The notes under the pieces were generated by a model that saw only the letters and a list, made by a program, of their open reading frames with translations, had not been told where the DNA came from and ran no database searches. A stretch of 41,833 nt of DNA from contig CBHYLN010000033.1 of the NCBI GenBank assembly GCA_966128725.1, positions 1 through 41,833 on the forward strand, written 5' to 3'. This document shows positions 1 through 8,437 of this stretch, in pieces. The translations under genes were made by a program, and so were the position numbers. The stretch comes from JAFDZV01 sp966128725. Lineage in GTDB: Bacteria; Bacteroidota; Ignavibacteria; OLB7. The first letter of the stretch is position 1, and every line of letters begins with the position of its first letter.

Positions 1-25
1 GTTACGGAGCAATCGATGGAGGGAC

Positions 26-1729
26 CTAGCTCTTGGGCAGGCCCGCCGGGTTCACCTCGGCCGTATGGTCGCCCGGCTCAACGTTTACAGCCTCGGCCAG
101 CGTGCGCACGATGCGCCCCTGAAGGTCGAACATCTGAACCGTAACCGGGGCCGTGCCAACGGTGCGATAGGCCATGCGAATCGGTCCGCTGGCGGGGTTG
201 GGCGCCACCTCGGAAATCACCAGCCCGCCGTTGCTGCGTTCCACGGTCTCCACGCCGCTCGGCAGTGCCTGCGTGCTGAGCTTCACCGTCTGGCTTGACG
301 ACGCCAGGTTCACCACCGCCATCACAACCTTGCTGTAGCCGGAATCGCTGGCAAACTGGTTCATGGTGTTGGTGGGCACTTCGCGCACTTCCACCAGCTT
401 CTTGTTCTGGTACAGCAGCGCGAGCACCGCGTAGGAACCGCTGGCATCAAACCGGACCCGCAACCCCGATGGCTTGGTGAAGTTGAACACGTAGTACAGC
501 GGCGCATATCCCTGCACGGTTGCCTGGGCGGTGGCCGGCAGCGTATCGGTGTACGTTGCGGTTGCCTTGGCAATCGTGTTGGACAGCGTGGTCTTGTAGG
601 CGTACCGCGTGTCGGCAAATCCGGTGCGCGCGTAGTTGGCAACCATGAAGCCCTTCAACGTCGCCTTCCAATCGGCCGTGCTGCCGATCTTCTGCAACGC
701 GTCGTTCACGCGGTTCATGCTGCTCTGGCGCGAGGCGGCCAGCTTGGTAAGGAAGCTTTCGCCGTACTGCTCGGAGCAGTAGTGCACAAACGTCATGGCG
801 CGCTCGTAGTCGATCTCCAGATCGTTGTACACCGAGCCATCGCTCCAGCGCATCATCGAAACGTTGGCGCCCAGCAGGTAATAGGAGTTGCTGCGGGTTT
901 TGTAGCCGCACAGGATGCTGGCGGTTTCGCTGCACCCTTCGTTGAAGAAGATCTGGCTGCCGGGATTCTGCCGGTAGTGAATCAGATGCTGGTACTCGTG
1001 CGCAAGCGTGGAGATGATGCCGGCAATCGCGCTGGCATTCTGGCTGCCGATCCCCTCGCGCGAATCGATGTAGAGAATGTTCATCCCGTTGGAGCCCGGC
1101 CCGTCGCTCTGATCCCACGGCGAGAAGTACCCAAGGATGTTGCCGCCGGAGATGTTGTCCTGAATATCGGTGAGCAGGAAATCCTGTACCAACGGCGTGG
1201 AGGCATCGAACTGGTTCTCGGGCGGCATGCCGAACACGTCCTCGTCGTTCTCGATAAGGCCCTTGTTGGGATTGCGCGAGGTCGCAGCCGTGGCCGTATC
1301 CAGCCCACGCGCCAGCGCCGAAATCGTGGTGAGCTTCACGCGCGAGGAGTCGCGCAGGTCCATCCAGATGCGCGCACGCCGGCCACGGAACACCAGCTTG
1401 GCCTCGACATCGTCGTACTGCTGCGTTACGCGGTTCAGAACGTAGAAGGTGTGTGTCTCCTCGGCAGCGGCCGAGAGTATCGACGGCCGATTGCCCTGCT
1501 TGGCGCGCTCCACCATCCGCGCATACAGACCAGGGTTGGCACGCGCCGTATTTGCAAGCACCACATTCCTGTCCAACGCGCCCATGATCTGCGTGCCACA
1601 CAGCGCGCCATGCGGCATATCATCGTCACCGTCCGTATCGGACACATGCTGCGCCTTGGCTGCCAACGGCAGAGCAAGCAGAACAAGGGCAGCGAGCAAA
1701 GAACGAGAGAGACGGAGACTCATTTCCAT
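26..1729 (-). CDS. Secreted zinc metalloprotease, M30-like, with truncated T9SS-type C-terminal domain
   Basis: A 567-residue exported protein. Residues 1-27 form a signal peptide (basic start, Leu/Ala-rich core, cleavage near AKAQ). The motif HEYQHLIH at about 244-251 is an HExxH zinc site, and NEGCSE (Glu about 264) supplies a likely third ligand. This arrangement resembles hyicolysin-type (M30) peptidases. From about residue 500 the protein reads as a T9SS type A sorting domain: the VISEVAPNP start, a beta-rich middle, and FDLQGRIV. It stops at NPAGLPKS, whereas family members normally continue for some 20 more residues through a final Tyr/Leu-rich strand, so the export signal looks cut short. 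Neither other frame in the remaining 25 bases restores an obvious ending. Likely role: degradation of external protein after T9SS export. Protease class is fairly certain; exact family and export competence are inferred. Confidence 0.8.
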   Translation of the reverse strand: MEMSLRLSRSLLAALVLLALPLAAKAQHVSDTDGDDDMPHGALCGTQIMGALDRNVVLANTARANPGLYARMVERAKQGNRPSILSAAAEETHTFYVLNRVTQQYDDVEAKLVFRGRRARIWMDLRDSSRVKLTTISALARGLDTATAATSRNPNKGLIENDEDVFGMPPENQFDASTPLVQDFLLTDIQDNISGGNILGYFSPWDQSDGPGSNGMNILYIDSREGIGSQNASAIAGIISTLAHEYQHLIHYRQNPGSQIFFNEGCSETASILCGYKTRSNSYYLLGANVSMMRWSDGSVYNDLEIDYERAMTFVHYCSEQYGESFLTKLAASRQSSMNRVNDALQKIGSTADWKATLKGFMVANYARTGFADTRYAYKTTLSNTIAKATATYTDTLPATAQATVQGYAPLYYVFNFTKPSGLRVRFDASGSYAVLALLYQNKKLVEVREVPTNTMNQFASDSGYSKVVMAVVNLASSSQTVKLSTQALPSGVETVERSNGGLVISEVAPNPASGPIRMAYRTVGTAPVTVQMFDLQGRIVRTLAEAVNVEPGDHTAEVNPAGLPKS

Positions 1730-1855
1730 GGCAGGATGTACACGTAGAGGTTGAACAGGCCCATGATCTCAAGTCGGGCAATGCGTTCGGCCGGCGAACC
1801 CGGCGTGGGTTGGCAGTGCCGGATCGTGATGCTTCCGATCGCATCCCCCAAGAAT

Positions 1856-1899
1856 GACACGGCGGCACAACACCCCGTCACGGTGTGGCGCCGCCTGTC
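1856..1899 (-). terminator. Possible terminator of alaS
   Basis: Imperfect inverted repeat: GACACGGCGGC on the left pairs with GCCGCCTGTC on the right, with an inner ACACC/GGTGT stem. It lies just beyond the alaS stop in the direction of alaS transcription. The following T-tract is weak (TCATTCTT), so this is only a plausible terminator. Confidence 0.35.
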
Positions 1900-1933
1900 G
1901 CAGGTTGTTGCATTTGCCCGGGAAGGCGGCGGC

Positions 1934-4525
1934 CTACAGGCCGGCCACGATCTCCGGAACGCGCGCCAGCACGTCGTCCAGCGCTTCCAGATTCTTGCCG
2001 CCGGCGGTGGCCATGTGCTGCTTTCCGCCGCCGCCGCCGCCCACCAGCTTCGCCGCCGCGCCCACGATCTTGCCGGCGCTGAAACGGCTTACCAGATCGT
2101 CGGTAACCACGCACACCAGCGTGGCCTTGCCGTCGATCGCGGCGCCAAGCATACCGATGCCGCTGCCCAGACGGTTGCGCAGGTCGTCGCCAACGGCCTT
2201 CAGCGCATCCACGTCGGTTGCCTCAACACGACCGGAAGCAATGCGTATGCCGTTGTGTTCGGCCGCTGCCGCCAGCACCGTATCCAGGCCGCCGGCAGCC
2301 TTGGCAAGGCGCGCCTCGGCAAGCTCCTTCTCCAGCGTACGCTTCTCCTCCAGCAGTTGCTCCACCTTCTCGTACAGCTCGCGATCGCTTACGCCCAGGC
2401 GCTTGGAAAGCCTGTCGATCTCGGCATACCGGCGGAACAGCAGCTCGTCGGCCGCGTTCCCGGTAACGGCCTCGATGCGGCGCACACCACTTTGCACGCT
2501 CCCCTCGGACACCAGCTTCACCAGCCCGATATCGGCGGTGTTGGCAACGTGTGTGCCGCCGCAGAACTCGGCCGAGAACGAGGGGTCCATCACCACCACG
2601 CGCACATGCGAGCCGTATTTGTCGCCGAAGAACATCTTCACGTTCGGCACCGCGCGGGCTTCCTCGATCGGCAGGTTCAGCGTAACAACCTCGTGCGCCT
2701 CGCGGATCTTGGCGTTGGCCATCTGCTCGATGGCGCGGATCTCGTCCTCGCCAACCTTCTCGAAGTGATTGAAGTCGAAGCGCAGATAATCCGGCGCCAC
2801 CAGCGAGCCGGCCTGCTGAACGTGGGTGCCCAGCACACGCCGCAACGCCTCGTGCACGATGTGCGTGGCCGAGTGATTCCGCTGGATGCCGGCGCGGCGC
2901 TCCTCGTTGATCTCGGCGCGCACCACATCGCCAACATTCACCTCAAGCTCGCTGTGCTCCAGCAGGTGCAGGAACGCCGAGCCGATCTTCCGCACGTCGG
3001 CCACCGTGTGCCGGTCGCCGCCGATCACCAGCGCGCCGGTGTCGGCCAACTGGCCGCCCATCTCGGCGTAAAACGGCGTGCGGTTCAGCACCACACCGTC
3101 GCCTGTTACCGCCACCACGGCCGCGTCGGCCTGATGCTCGGTATACCCGACGAACTCCGTCTCGCCCTCGAACACCAGGTCGGTCGCCTCCTGGTGGTAC
3201 GTCTTGCGGGCGTCGCGGGCGCGACGCTTCTGCTCGTCCATCAGGGTATTGAACCCGGCAACGTCAACGCTCATGCCGCGCTCGCGCGCCAGCAGCTCGG
3301 TGAGGTCCAGTGGGAAACCGAACGTATCGTACAGCAGGAACGCGTCGGCGGCGGGCACGGCCTGGGCCGCGCTTGCCACCATGTTCTCGAACTGTTCAAC
3401 ACCCTTCTCAATCGTCTCGCCAAAGCCCTGCTCCTCCGCGCGGATGATGCGCTCCACGTAGGCCTGCTGGGCCACCAGCTCGGGGAACACATCGCCCATC
3501 GTCTCGGCAAGCACGCCAACCAGACGGTACAGCACGGGCTCCTTGATATCCAGATCGATGTAGGCGTATTTCACCGCGCGGCGCAGGATGCGGCGCAGAA
3601 CGTAGCCACGGCCGGCGTTGCCGGGGGTGGCGCCGTCGGCGATGGCGAAGCTCAGCGTGCGCACATGGTCCGCCAGCACGCGCATGGCAATGCCCACGCG
3701 GTCGGCAAGGTCGCCGGAATACGTGCGGCCGGAAATCTCCTCGATGCGGGCGATCAGCGGGGCGAAGACGTCGGAGTCGTAGTTGCTCATCTTCCCCTGC
3801 AACACCGCGCAAATGCGTTCGAAGCCCATGCCGGTGTCCACATGTTTGGCGGGAAGATCGTCCAGCCCGCCATCGGCGCGACGGTTGTACTGGATGAACA
3901 CCAGGTTCCAGATCTCGATAACCTCCGGCACGCCGGCGTTCACCAGCGGCCCGCCGGAGCGGTCGGGCGTGCGGTCGTAGTGGATCTCCGAGCACGGCCC
4001 GCAGGGGCCTACATCGCCCATCTCCCAGAAGTTATCCGCCTTGCCGAACCAGTGGATATGCGACGGATCCAGCCCGGGCTGCGCGGCCCAGATATCATGG
4101 GCCTCCTGATCGCGCGTGCTGCCGTCGTCGGCGCGGTACACCGTCACGTGCAGGCGATCCTTCTCCAGGCCCCACACCTCGGTCAACAACTGCCACGCCC
4201 ACGCGATCGCCTCGTGTTTGTAGTAGTCGCCGAACGACCAGTTGCCAAGCATCTCGAAGAACGTATGATGGTACGTATCGCGGCCGACGTCCTCCAGATC
4301 GTTGTGCTTGCCCGAGGCGCGGATGCACTTCTGCGTGTCGGCGGCGCGCACGTAGTCGCGCGAACCCATCCCGAGGAACACATCCTTGAACTGGTTCATG
4401 CCCGCATTGGTGAACATCAGCGTGGGATCGCCATGCGGGATCGCCGGCGCCGACGGCACAATCGTGTGCCCGTGCCGTTGAAAGAAGTCCAGAAACGATT
4501 GGCGGATTTCGCGCGATGTCATCAT
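1934..4525 (-). CDS. alaS: Alanine--tRNA ligase
   Basis: AlaRS, 863 residues, usual bacterial length. It charges tRNA-Ala with alanine in the cytoplasm. The N-terminus (TSREIRQSFLDFFQRHGH, then a PTLMFTNAGMNQFKD segment) is the class II catalytic core. The editing/C-terminal part carries the zinc site HSATH (H551, H555) and CGGTH (C655, H659). A Gly-rich segment near the C-terminus (VGGGGGGKQHMATAGG) is the C-Ala domain signature. The frame is open 75 codons further upstream, but that extension is low-complexity and unlike the family. The double Met at 4525/4522 in front of TSREIRQ is therefore the start. A tRNA-Ala gene with a G3:U70 pair lies about 1.1 kb upstream on the same strand. Confidence 0.97.
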   Translation of the reverse strand: MMTSREIRQSFLDFFQRHGHTIVPSAPAIPHGDPTLMFTNAGMNQFKDVFLGMGSRDYVRAADTQKCIRASGKHNDLEDVGRDTYHHTFFEMLGNWSFGDYYKHEAIAWAWQLLTEVWGLEKDRLHVTVYRADDGSTRDQEAHDIWAAQPGLDPSHIHWFGKADNFWEMGDVGPCGPCSEIHYDRTPDRSGGPLVNAGVPEVIEIWNLVFIQYNRRADGGLDDLPAKHVDTGMGFERICAVLQGKMSNYDSDVFAPLIARIEEISGRTYSGDLADRVGIAMRVLADHVRTLSFAIADGATPGNAGRGYVLRRILRRAVKYAYIDLDIKEPVLYRLVGVLAETMGDVFPELVAQQAYVERIIRAEEQGFGETIEKGVEQFENMVASAAQAVPAADAFLLYDTFGFPLDLTELLARERGMSVDVAGFNTLMDEQKRRARDARKTYHQEATDLVFEGETEFVGYTEHQADAAVVAVTGDGVVLNRTPFYAEMGGQLADTGALVIGGDRHTVADVRKIGSAFLHLLEHSELEVNVGDVVRAEINEERRAGIQRNHSATHIVHEALRRVLGTHVQQAGSLVAPDYLRFDFNHFEKVGEDEIRAIEQMANAKIREAHEVVTLNLPIEEARAVPNVKMFFGDKYGSHVRVVVMDPSFSAEFCGGTHVANTADIGLVKLVSEGSVQSGVRRIEAVTGNAADELLFRRYAEIDRLSKRLGVSDRELYEKVEQLLEEKRTLEKELAEARLAKAAGGLDTVLAAAAEHNGIRIASGRVEATDVDALKAVGDDLRNRLGSGIGMLGAAIDGKATLVCVVTDDLVSRFSAGKIVGAAAKLVGGGGGGKQHMATAGGKNLEALDDVLARVPEIVAGL

Positions 4526-4774
4526 TGCCTGTATGGAACGGATTCGGTTATGAACGAGAGTATGAACGAGCAAGATAGGAAAGCCACGGCAGCCGACATC
4601 GTGAACATGGGTGATGCGGGTTGCTGCATGAAGCTGGTTGCGGGTGATGCATGACGCCGGAACGCCGCCGGCGACGGCCGTCACGGCCCGGGCGTGCCGT
4701 GTGTTGTGTAATGCCGGGCGCCATCGGCGCGCCGGTACCGGCCGGGGCAAAACTCCGGCAAGGGACGCGGCCGG
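4526..4774. other. Intergenic region between alaS and def
   Basis: About 250 bases with no convincing gene. It serves as the alaS 5' region and def 3' region. The frames open through it are low-complexity read-through of the neighbouring genes. No clear hairpin followed by a T-tract was found. Confidence 0.5.
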
Positions 4775-5323
4775 CTACGCTTCGTGATGGATGGGGTATT
4801 CGGCCTCCACATCACCGCGGCTGATCTCCTGAAGGCGCCGCTTCAACATGGCCCGGCGCATCGGCTTCAGGTGATCGAAGAAGTAGATGCCGTGCAGGTG
4901 GTCGATCTCGTGCTGAACAACACGCGCCAGGAGCTTGTCGGCCTCGATCACGTGTTCGGCCATCTGCAGATCGTAGTACCGAATCTGTATGCCGATAGGC
5001 CGAACAACGTCGGCACGGAGATCCGGCAGGCTGAGACAGCCCTCCTCGTACGACGAGGTTTCGTCGGAGAAAGCCTCGATCACCGGGTTGATCAGCGTGA
5101 TCGGCTTGGCGTTTTCGTACCCATCCGCGCCGGCAACGTCCACCACGGCCATCGCGATATCGTGCCCAACCTGATTGGCGGCAAGCCCTATTCCGTCGGC
5201 GTTCTTCAGCGTGGTATGCATATCCAGCGCCAGGCGCACGATCTCGTCGGTAACGTTCTCCACCGCCCGCAACTTCTTGCGGAGAATGGGGTGATCGAAG
5301 GTATAGATCGGAAGAATAGTCAT
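4775..5323 (-). CDS. def: Peptide deformylase
   Basis: 182 residues, typical length. It removes the formyl group from the initiator Met of new proteins. All three signature motifs are present: GIGLAANQ (44-51), EEGCLSLP (93-100, metal ligand C96) and QHEIDH (137-142, ligands H138 and H142, catalytic E139). The start at 5323 (MTILPIYTFDHP) matches the family. The open frame extends 76 codons upstream but only through non-conserved low-complexity sequence. The gene sits between alaS and two tRNA genes on the same strand, a translation-related cluster. The short C-terminal His/Glu tail (YPIHHEA) is not part of the catalytic fold. Confidence 0.97.
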   Translation of the reverse strand: MTILPIYTFDHPILRKKLRAVENVTDEIVRLALDMHTTLKNADGIGLAANQVGHDIAMAVVDVAGADGYENAKPITLINPVIEAFSDETSSYEEGCLSLPDLRADVVRPIGIQIRYYDLQMAEHVIEADKLLARVVQHEIDHLHGIYFFDHLKPMRRAMLKRRLQEISRGDVEAEYPIHHEA

Positions 5324-5534
5324 TGCTGGTACGATTCTGCTTGCGTGCTGATGCGCCGCGTGCCGCGCCCTTGTAATTGCCGCCAGGCCAGGCCCCACAG
5401 GGTCCGCGTGGTTGATGCGGGCGGCGCGCCGTATTGATATCGACGTATCACCATGGCCGATTCGTCTATCGGCCGCAACGCGGTTGCGGCCCGGGGCATC
5501 CCAACGTCGCGGCCGGCGGTTGGGGGTATAAACA

Positions 5535-5571
5535 ACGATGCCGATTCCCACTGCTGGAGAATCGGCATCGT
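5535..5571 (-). terminator. Terminator of the tRNA-Ala/tRNA-Asp transcript
   Basis: Perfect 13-bp inverted repeat ACGATGCCGATTC / GAATCGGCATCGT with an 11-nt loop. It begins 6 nt past the 3' end of tRNA-Asp in the direction of transcription. On the minus strand it is followed by TGTTTATA, a modest T-rich stretch. Confidence 0.7.
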
Positions 5572-5577
5572 GCGAAG

Positions 5578-5651
5578 CGGGATGGACGAGGCTCGAACTC
5601 GCGACCTCCTGCGTGACAGGCAGGCGTTCTGACCAACTGAACTACCACCCC
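5578..5651 (-). tRNA. tRNA-Asp (GTC)
   Basis: 74 nt without encoded CCA. The acceptor stem GGGGTGG pairs with CCATCCC (one G-U). The D arm is GTTC/GAAC. The anticodon stem CCTGC/GCAGG encloses loop CTGTCAC, giving anticodon GTC. The T arm is GCGAG-TTCGAGC-CTCGT, and the discriminator base is G as expected for tRNA-Asp. It is co-transcribed with the tRNA-Ala 12 nt upstream. Confidence 0.96.
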
Positions 5652-5663
5652 AGATTTTCAATG

Positions 5664-5736
<73 letters not shown>

Positions 5737-5755
5737 GACCTGATCGAAAGGGACA

Positions 5756-5788
5756 CAAAGATAATCGCTGGTTTTAAGCCTTTGCAAA
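5756..5788 (-). promoter_or_regulatory. Bacteroidota-type promoter for the tRNA operon
   Basis: On the minus strand TTTG (5785-5788) is followed after 21 nt by TATCTTTG (5756-5763). This matches the -33/-7 consensus TTTG-N19/21-TAnnTTTG of the Bacteroidota primary sigma factor. Transcription would start about 13 nt before tRNA-Ala. Confidence 0.75.
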
Positions 5789-5892
5789 CCTTTTTTTGTT
5801 CGACATGATTTTTAACCGGTTGATCGGGGAACGGTAGTGGCGTGCTCGCTATTTTGCGACGCTTACATCTCTCCCACGAACTCACGCACCCG

Positions 5893-8391
5893 ATGAGCGA
5901 TTCTGCAGGCGACGGCGCAACACGCGAGCTTCACATCGGTATCCCCGGATTCTCGTACGCCGATCTCTACAACCCTACGCGCCTTCGCGATCTAACCGAG
6001 CTATTCCACGAATCGGTCCGCATTTCCGATGCCGACCTGTGGTCACGGTTCGACCACTATCGAACCACGCAGGGCAACGGCATGCAGCCGGAGGCGATCT
6101 CACAGGTGATCGTCGACGTGGCGCCGCACCTGTCGGCGTTCATCGCCGAGCTGTTCCAGGTGAAGGATCGCCACGGGCGGCTGCGCCATGCCGTTGAGCA
6201 GGACGCGGTGATCTTCCTGTTCAAGCGCGAGTTCGTGTCGCGCCGCGCGTTGAAGCATTTCCCGAACGCCGAATCGGTTGCCGACCGCGCCGCGATCGCC
6301 CAGGCCGTGGAGGCGCTGAACTCCGGCGCCTTTGCCGAGGTGTTCGGCAAGCACGACGCCGAACGCGCCACCGCCACGGTTGTGGTGGACCTGGTGAACC
6401 TGGAGAAATCGCTCAGGCACCTTGCCGAGCCGGTGCCGGCGCTGGAGGCCGAAGCCGCCGGCCTGTTCGATCGCGTGAACGCCGCGCGCGCGCTGGACGC
6501 CACGCTCGCCGCGCAGCTCGCCGATCCGGCACAGGCGGCATCCACGTTCGACGGCGTAAACAGCATCATCCGCCTGTACGAGCAATGGGTTGCCGCGGAG
6601 TACCACGCCTGCACCGAAGGGCATCCGCATGCGTGGTCGTCGCTGCGTGTTCCGCACACGCTGGATTTCTCGCACCTGGTGCACGTGGAGCCCGCCCCCG
6701 CGATGCCCGTTGGCACGCTTAAGGGCCCCGATGCCCTGCTTCGCCAGCGTGACGGCTTCAAGCTTACCGACCACCGGTTCTCGCATCGCGAGCTTATCAA
6801 CGAAGTGGAGTACTGCATCTACTGCCACAGCCGCGACCGCGACTCCTGCTCGAAGGGCCTGCGCGAGAAGGACGGCACCAAGAAGAAGAATCCGCTGGGC
6901 GTTACGCTGAACGGCTGCCCGCTGGATGAGAAGATCTCCGAGATGCACACGATGAAGCATCAGGGCGACGGGTTGGCCGCGCTCGCCGTGGTGATGATCG
7001 ACAACCCGATGTGCCCCGGCACCGGGCACCGCATCTGCAATGACTGCATGAAGGCGTGCATCTACCAGAAGCAGGAGCCGGTGAACATCCCGCAGATCGA
7101 AACGGGCATGCTTACCGAGGTGTTGGATTACGCCTTCGGCTTCGAGATCTACTCGCTGCTGACGCGCTGGAATCCGCTGAACGTGCGGCGCCCGCACGCG
7201 CTTCCCTACAACGGCAAGAAGGTGCTGGTGGTGGGGCTTGGGCCTGCCGGTTACACGCTTTCGCACTATCTGATGAACGAAGGCTTTGGCGTGGTTGGCA
7301 TCGATGGCCTGAAGATCGAGCCGTTGCCGCAGGAGTGGACCGGCACGCGCACAAGTCTGCCGAAGCCGATCGCCGATTGGCGCGCCGAGCTGTACGACGA
7401 CCTTGAGAAGCGTGTGCTGCTTGGCTTTGGTGGCGTTTCGGAGTACGGTATCACCGTGCGCTGGGATAAGAACTTCCTGAAGCTGGTGTACATCACGTTG
7501 GCGCGGCGGCGGAACTTCGCATTCCATGGCGGCATCCGTTTTGGCGGCACGATCACCGTTGAGGACGCCTGGCGGATGGGTTTCGATCACGTCGCCATTG
7601 CAACCGGCGCCGGCAAGCCAACGATCGTGCCGATGAAGAACAACCTGCTGCGCGGCATTCGCCAGGCGTCGGACTTCCTGATGGCGTTGCAGCTTACCGG
7701 CGCGTTCAAGCGCGAGGCGCTCGCCAACCTGCAGGTGCGCCTGCCGGCGGTGATCATCGGCGGCGGCCTTACCGGCATCGATACCACAACGGAGTTGATG
7801 GCCTATTATCCGGTGCAGGTTGTGCGCACGCTGGAACGCAGCGAGATCCTGATCGCGAAGCTGGGCGCCGAAGCGTTCTGGAACACGTTCGACGCCGAGG
7901 AGCGCGAGGTGATGCAGGAGTTCATCGAACACGGCCGGGCTATCCGCGCCGAACGCGAACGCGCCGCCCGGGAGAACCGCGAGGCCGACATCATAAGCCT
8001 TATCCGGTCGTGGGGCGGCGTTTCGCTGGTGTATCGCAAGAGCATGAACGACGCCCCCGCCTATCGTCTGAATCACGAGGAGATCGCCGAGGCGCTGGAG
8101 GAAGGGATTTTCTTCGCCGAGAATCTCTCGCCGGTTGAAGCCCTTGCCGACCAGTACGGCGCGGTGCGCGCGCTGCGGCTGGAACGCCAGGAGCTGACGC
8201 CCGAAGGGAAATGGCGGGCCACCGGCGACATCATCGAGATGCCGGCGCGTTCGGTTATGGTGGCGGCCGGAACCGCTCCCAACACCATCATCGAGCGCGA
8301 GAATCCCAGCGAGTTCGCCTACGATTCCTGGAACCAGTACTTCGCGCCGCACACGGTGGCGCCGCTGGCCGCCGAGCAGACCCCGGCGTAA
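5893..8391 (+). CDS. GltD/NfnB-like FAD- and Fe-S-containing pyridine nucleotide oxidoreductase
   Basis: About 832 residues. The N-terminal third has no recognisable domain. It is followed by Cys-rich motifs of the GltD Fe-S domain: CIYCHSRDRDSC from about residue 308, then GCPLDEKI, then CPGTGHRICNDCMKAC. Next come two dinucleotide-binding folds: VVGLGPAGYTLSHYL (FAD-type GxGxxG) and IIGGGLTGIDTTTEL (NAD(P)-type). This is the layout of the glutamate synthase small subunit and NfnB, with a long N-terminal extension. It probably passes electrons between NAD(P)H and Fe-S partners, working with the PyrK-like protein encoded 46 bases downstream. The ATG at 5893 is preferred over an in-frame GTG at 5842 because the extra residues are not protein-like. 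Substrate and direction of electron flow cannot be read from sequence. Confidence 0.8.
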   Translation: MSDSAGDGATRELHIGIPGFSYADLYNPTRLRDLTELFHESVRISDADLWSRFDHYRTTQGNGMQPEAISQVIVDVAPHLSAFIAELFQVKDRHGRLRHAVEQDAVIFLFKREFVSRRALKHFPNAESVADRAAIAQAVEALNSGAFAEVFGKHDAERATATVVVDLVNLEKSLRHLAEPVPALEAEAAGLFDRVNAARALDATLAAQLADPAQAASTFDGVNSIIRLYEQWVAAEYHACTEGHPHAWSSLRVPHTLDFSHLVHVEPAPAMPVGTLKGPDALLRQRDGFKLTDHRFSHRELINEVEYCIYCHSRDRDSCSKGLREKDGTKKKNPLGVTLNGCPLDEKISEMHTMKHQGDGLAALAVVMIDNPMCPGTGHRICNDCMKACIYQKQEPVNIPQIETGMLTEVLDYAFGFEIYSLLTRWNPLNVRRPHALPYNGKKVLVVGLGPAGYTLSHYLMNEGFGVVGIDGLKIEPLPQEWTGTRTSLPKPIADWRAELYDDLEKRVLLGFGGVSEYGITVRWDKNFLKLVYITLARRRNFAFHGGIRFGGTITVEDAWRMGFDHVAIATGAGKPTIVPMKNNLLRGIRQASDFLMALQLTGAFKREALANLQVRLPAVIIGGGLTGIDTTTELMAYYPVQVVRTLERSEILIAKLGAEAFWNTFDAEEREVMQEFIEHGRAIRAERERAARENREADIISLIRSWGGVSLVYRKSMNDAPAYRLNHEEIAEALEEGIFFAENLSPVEALADQYGAVRALRLERQELTPEGKWRATGDIIEMPARSVMVAAGTAPNTIIERENPSEFAYDSWNQYFAPHTVAPLAAEQTPA

Positions 8392-8437
8392 CGCACGGGC
8401 ACCGATCGACGTGAACGCAATCATGGAAAAGACATAG

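Noticed and set aside
1751..4654. Long open frame of 967 codons on the plus strand
   Set aside because: It is antisense to alaS, and the protein is His/Ala/Arg/Leu-rich without motifs. High GC removes stops from the complementary frame.
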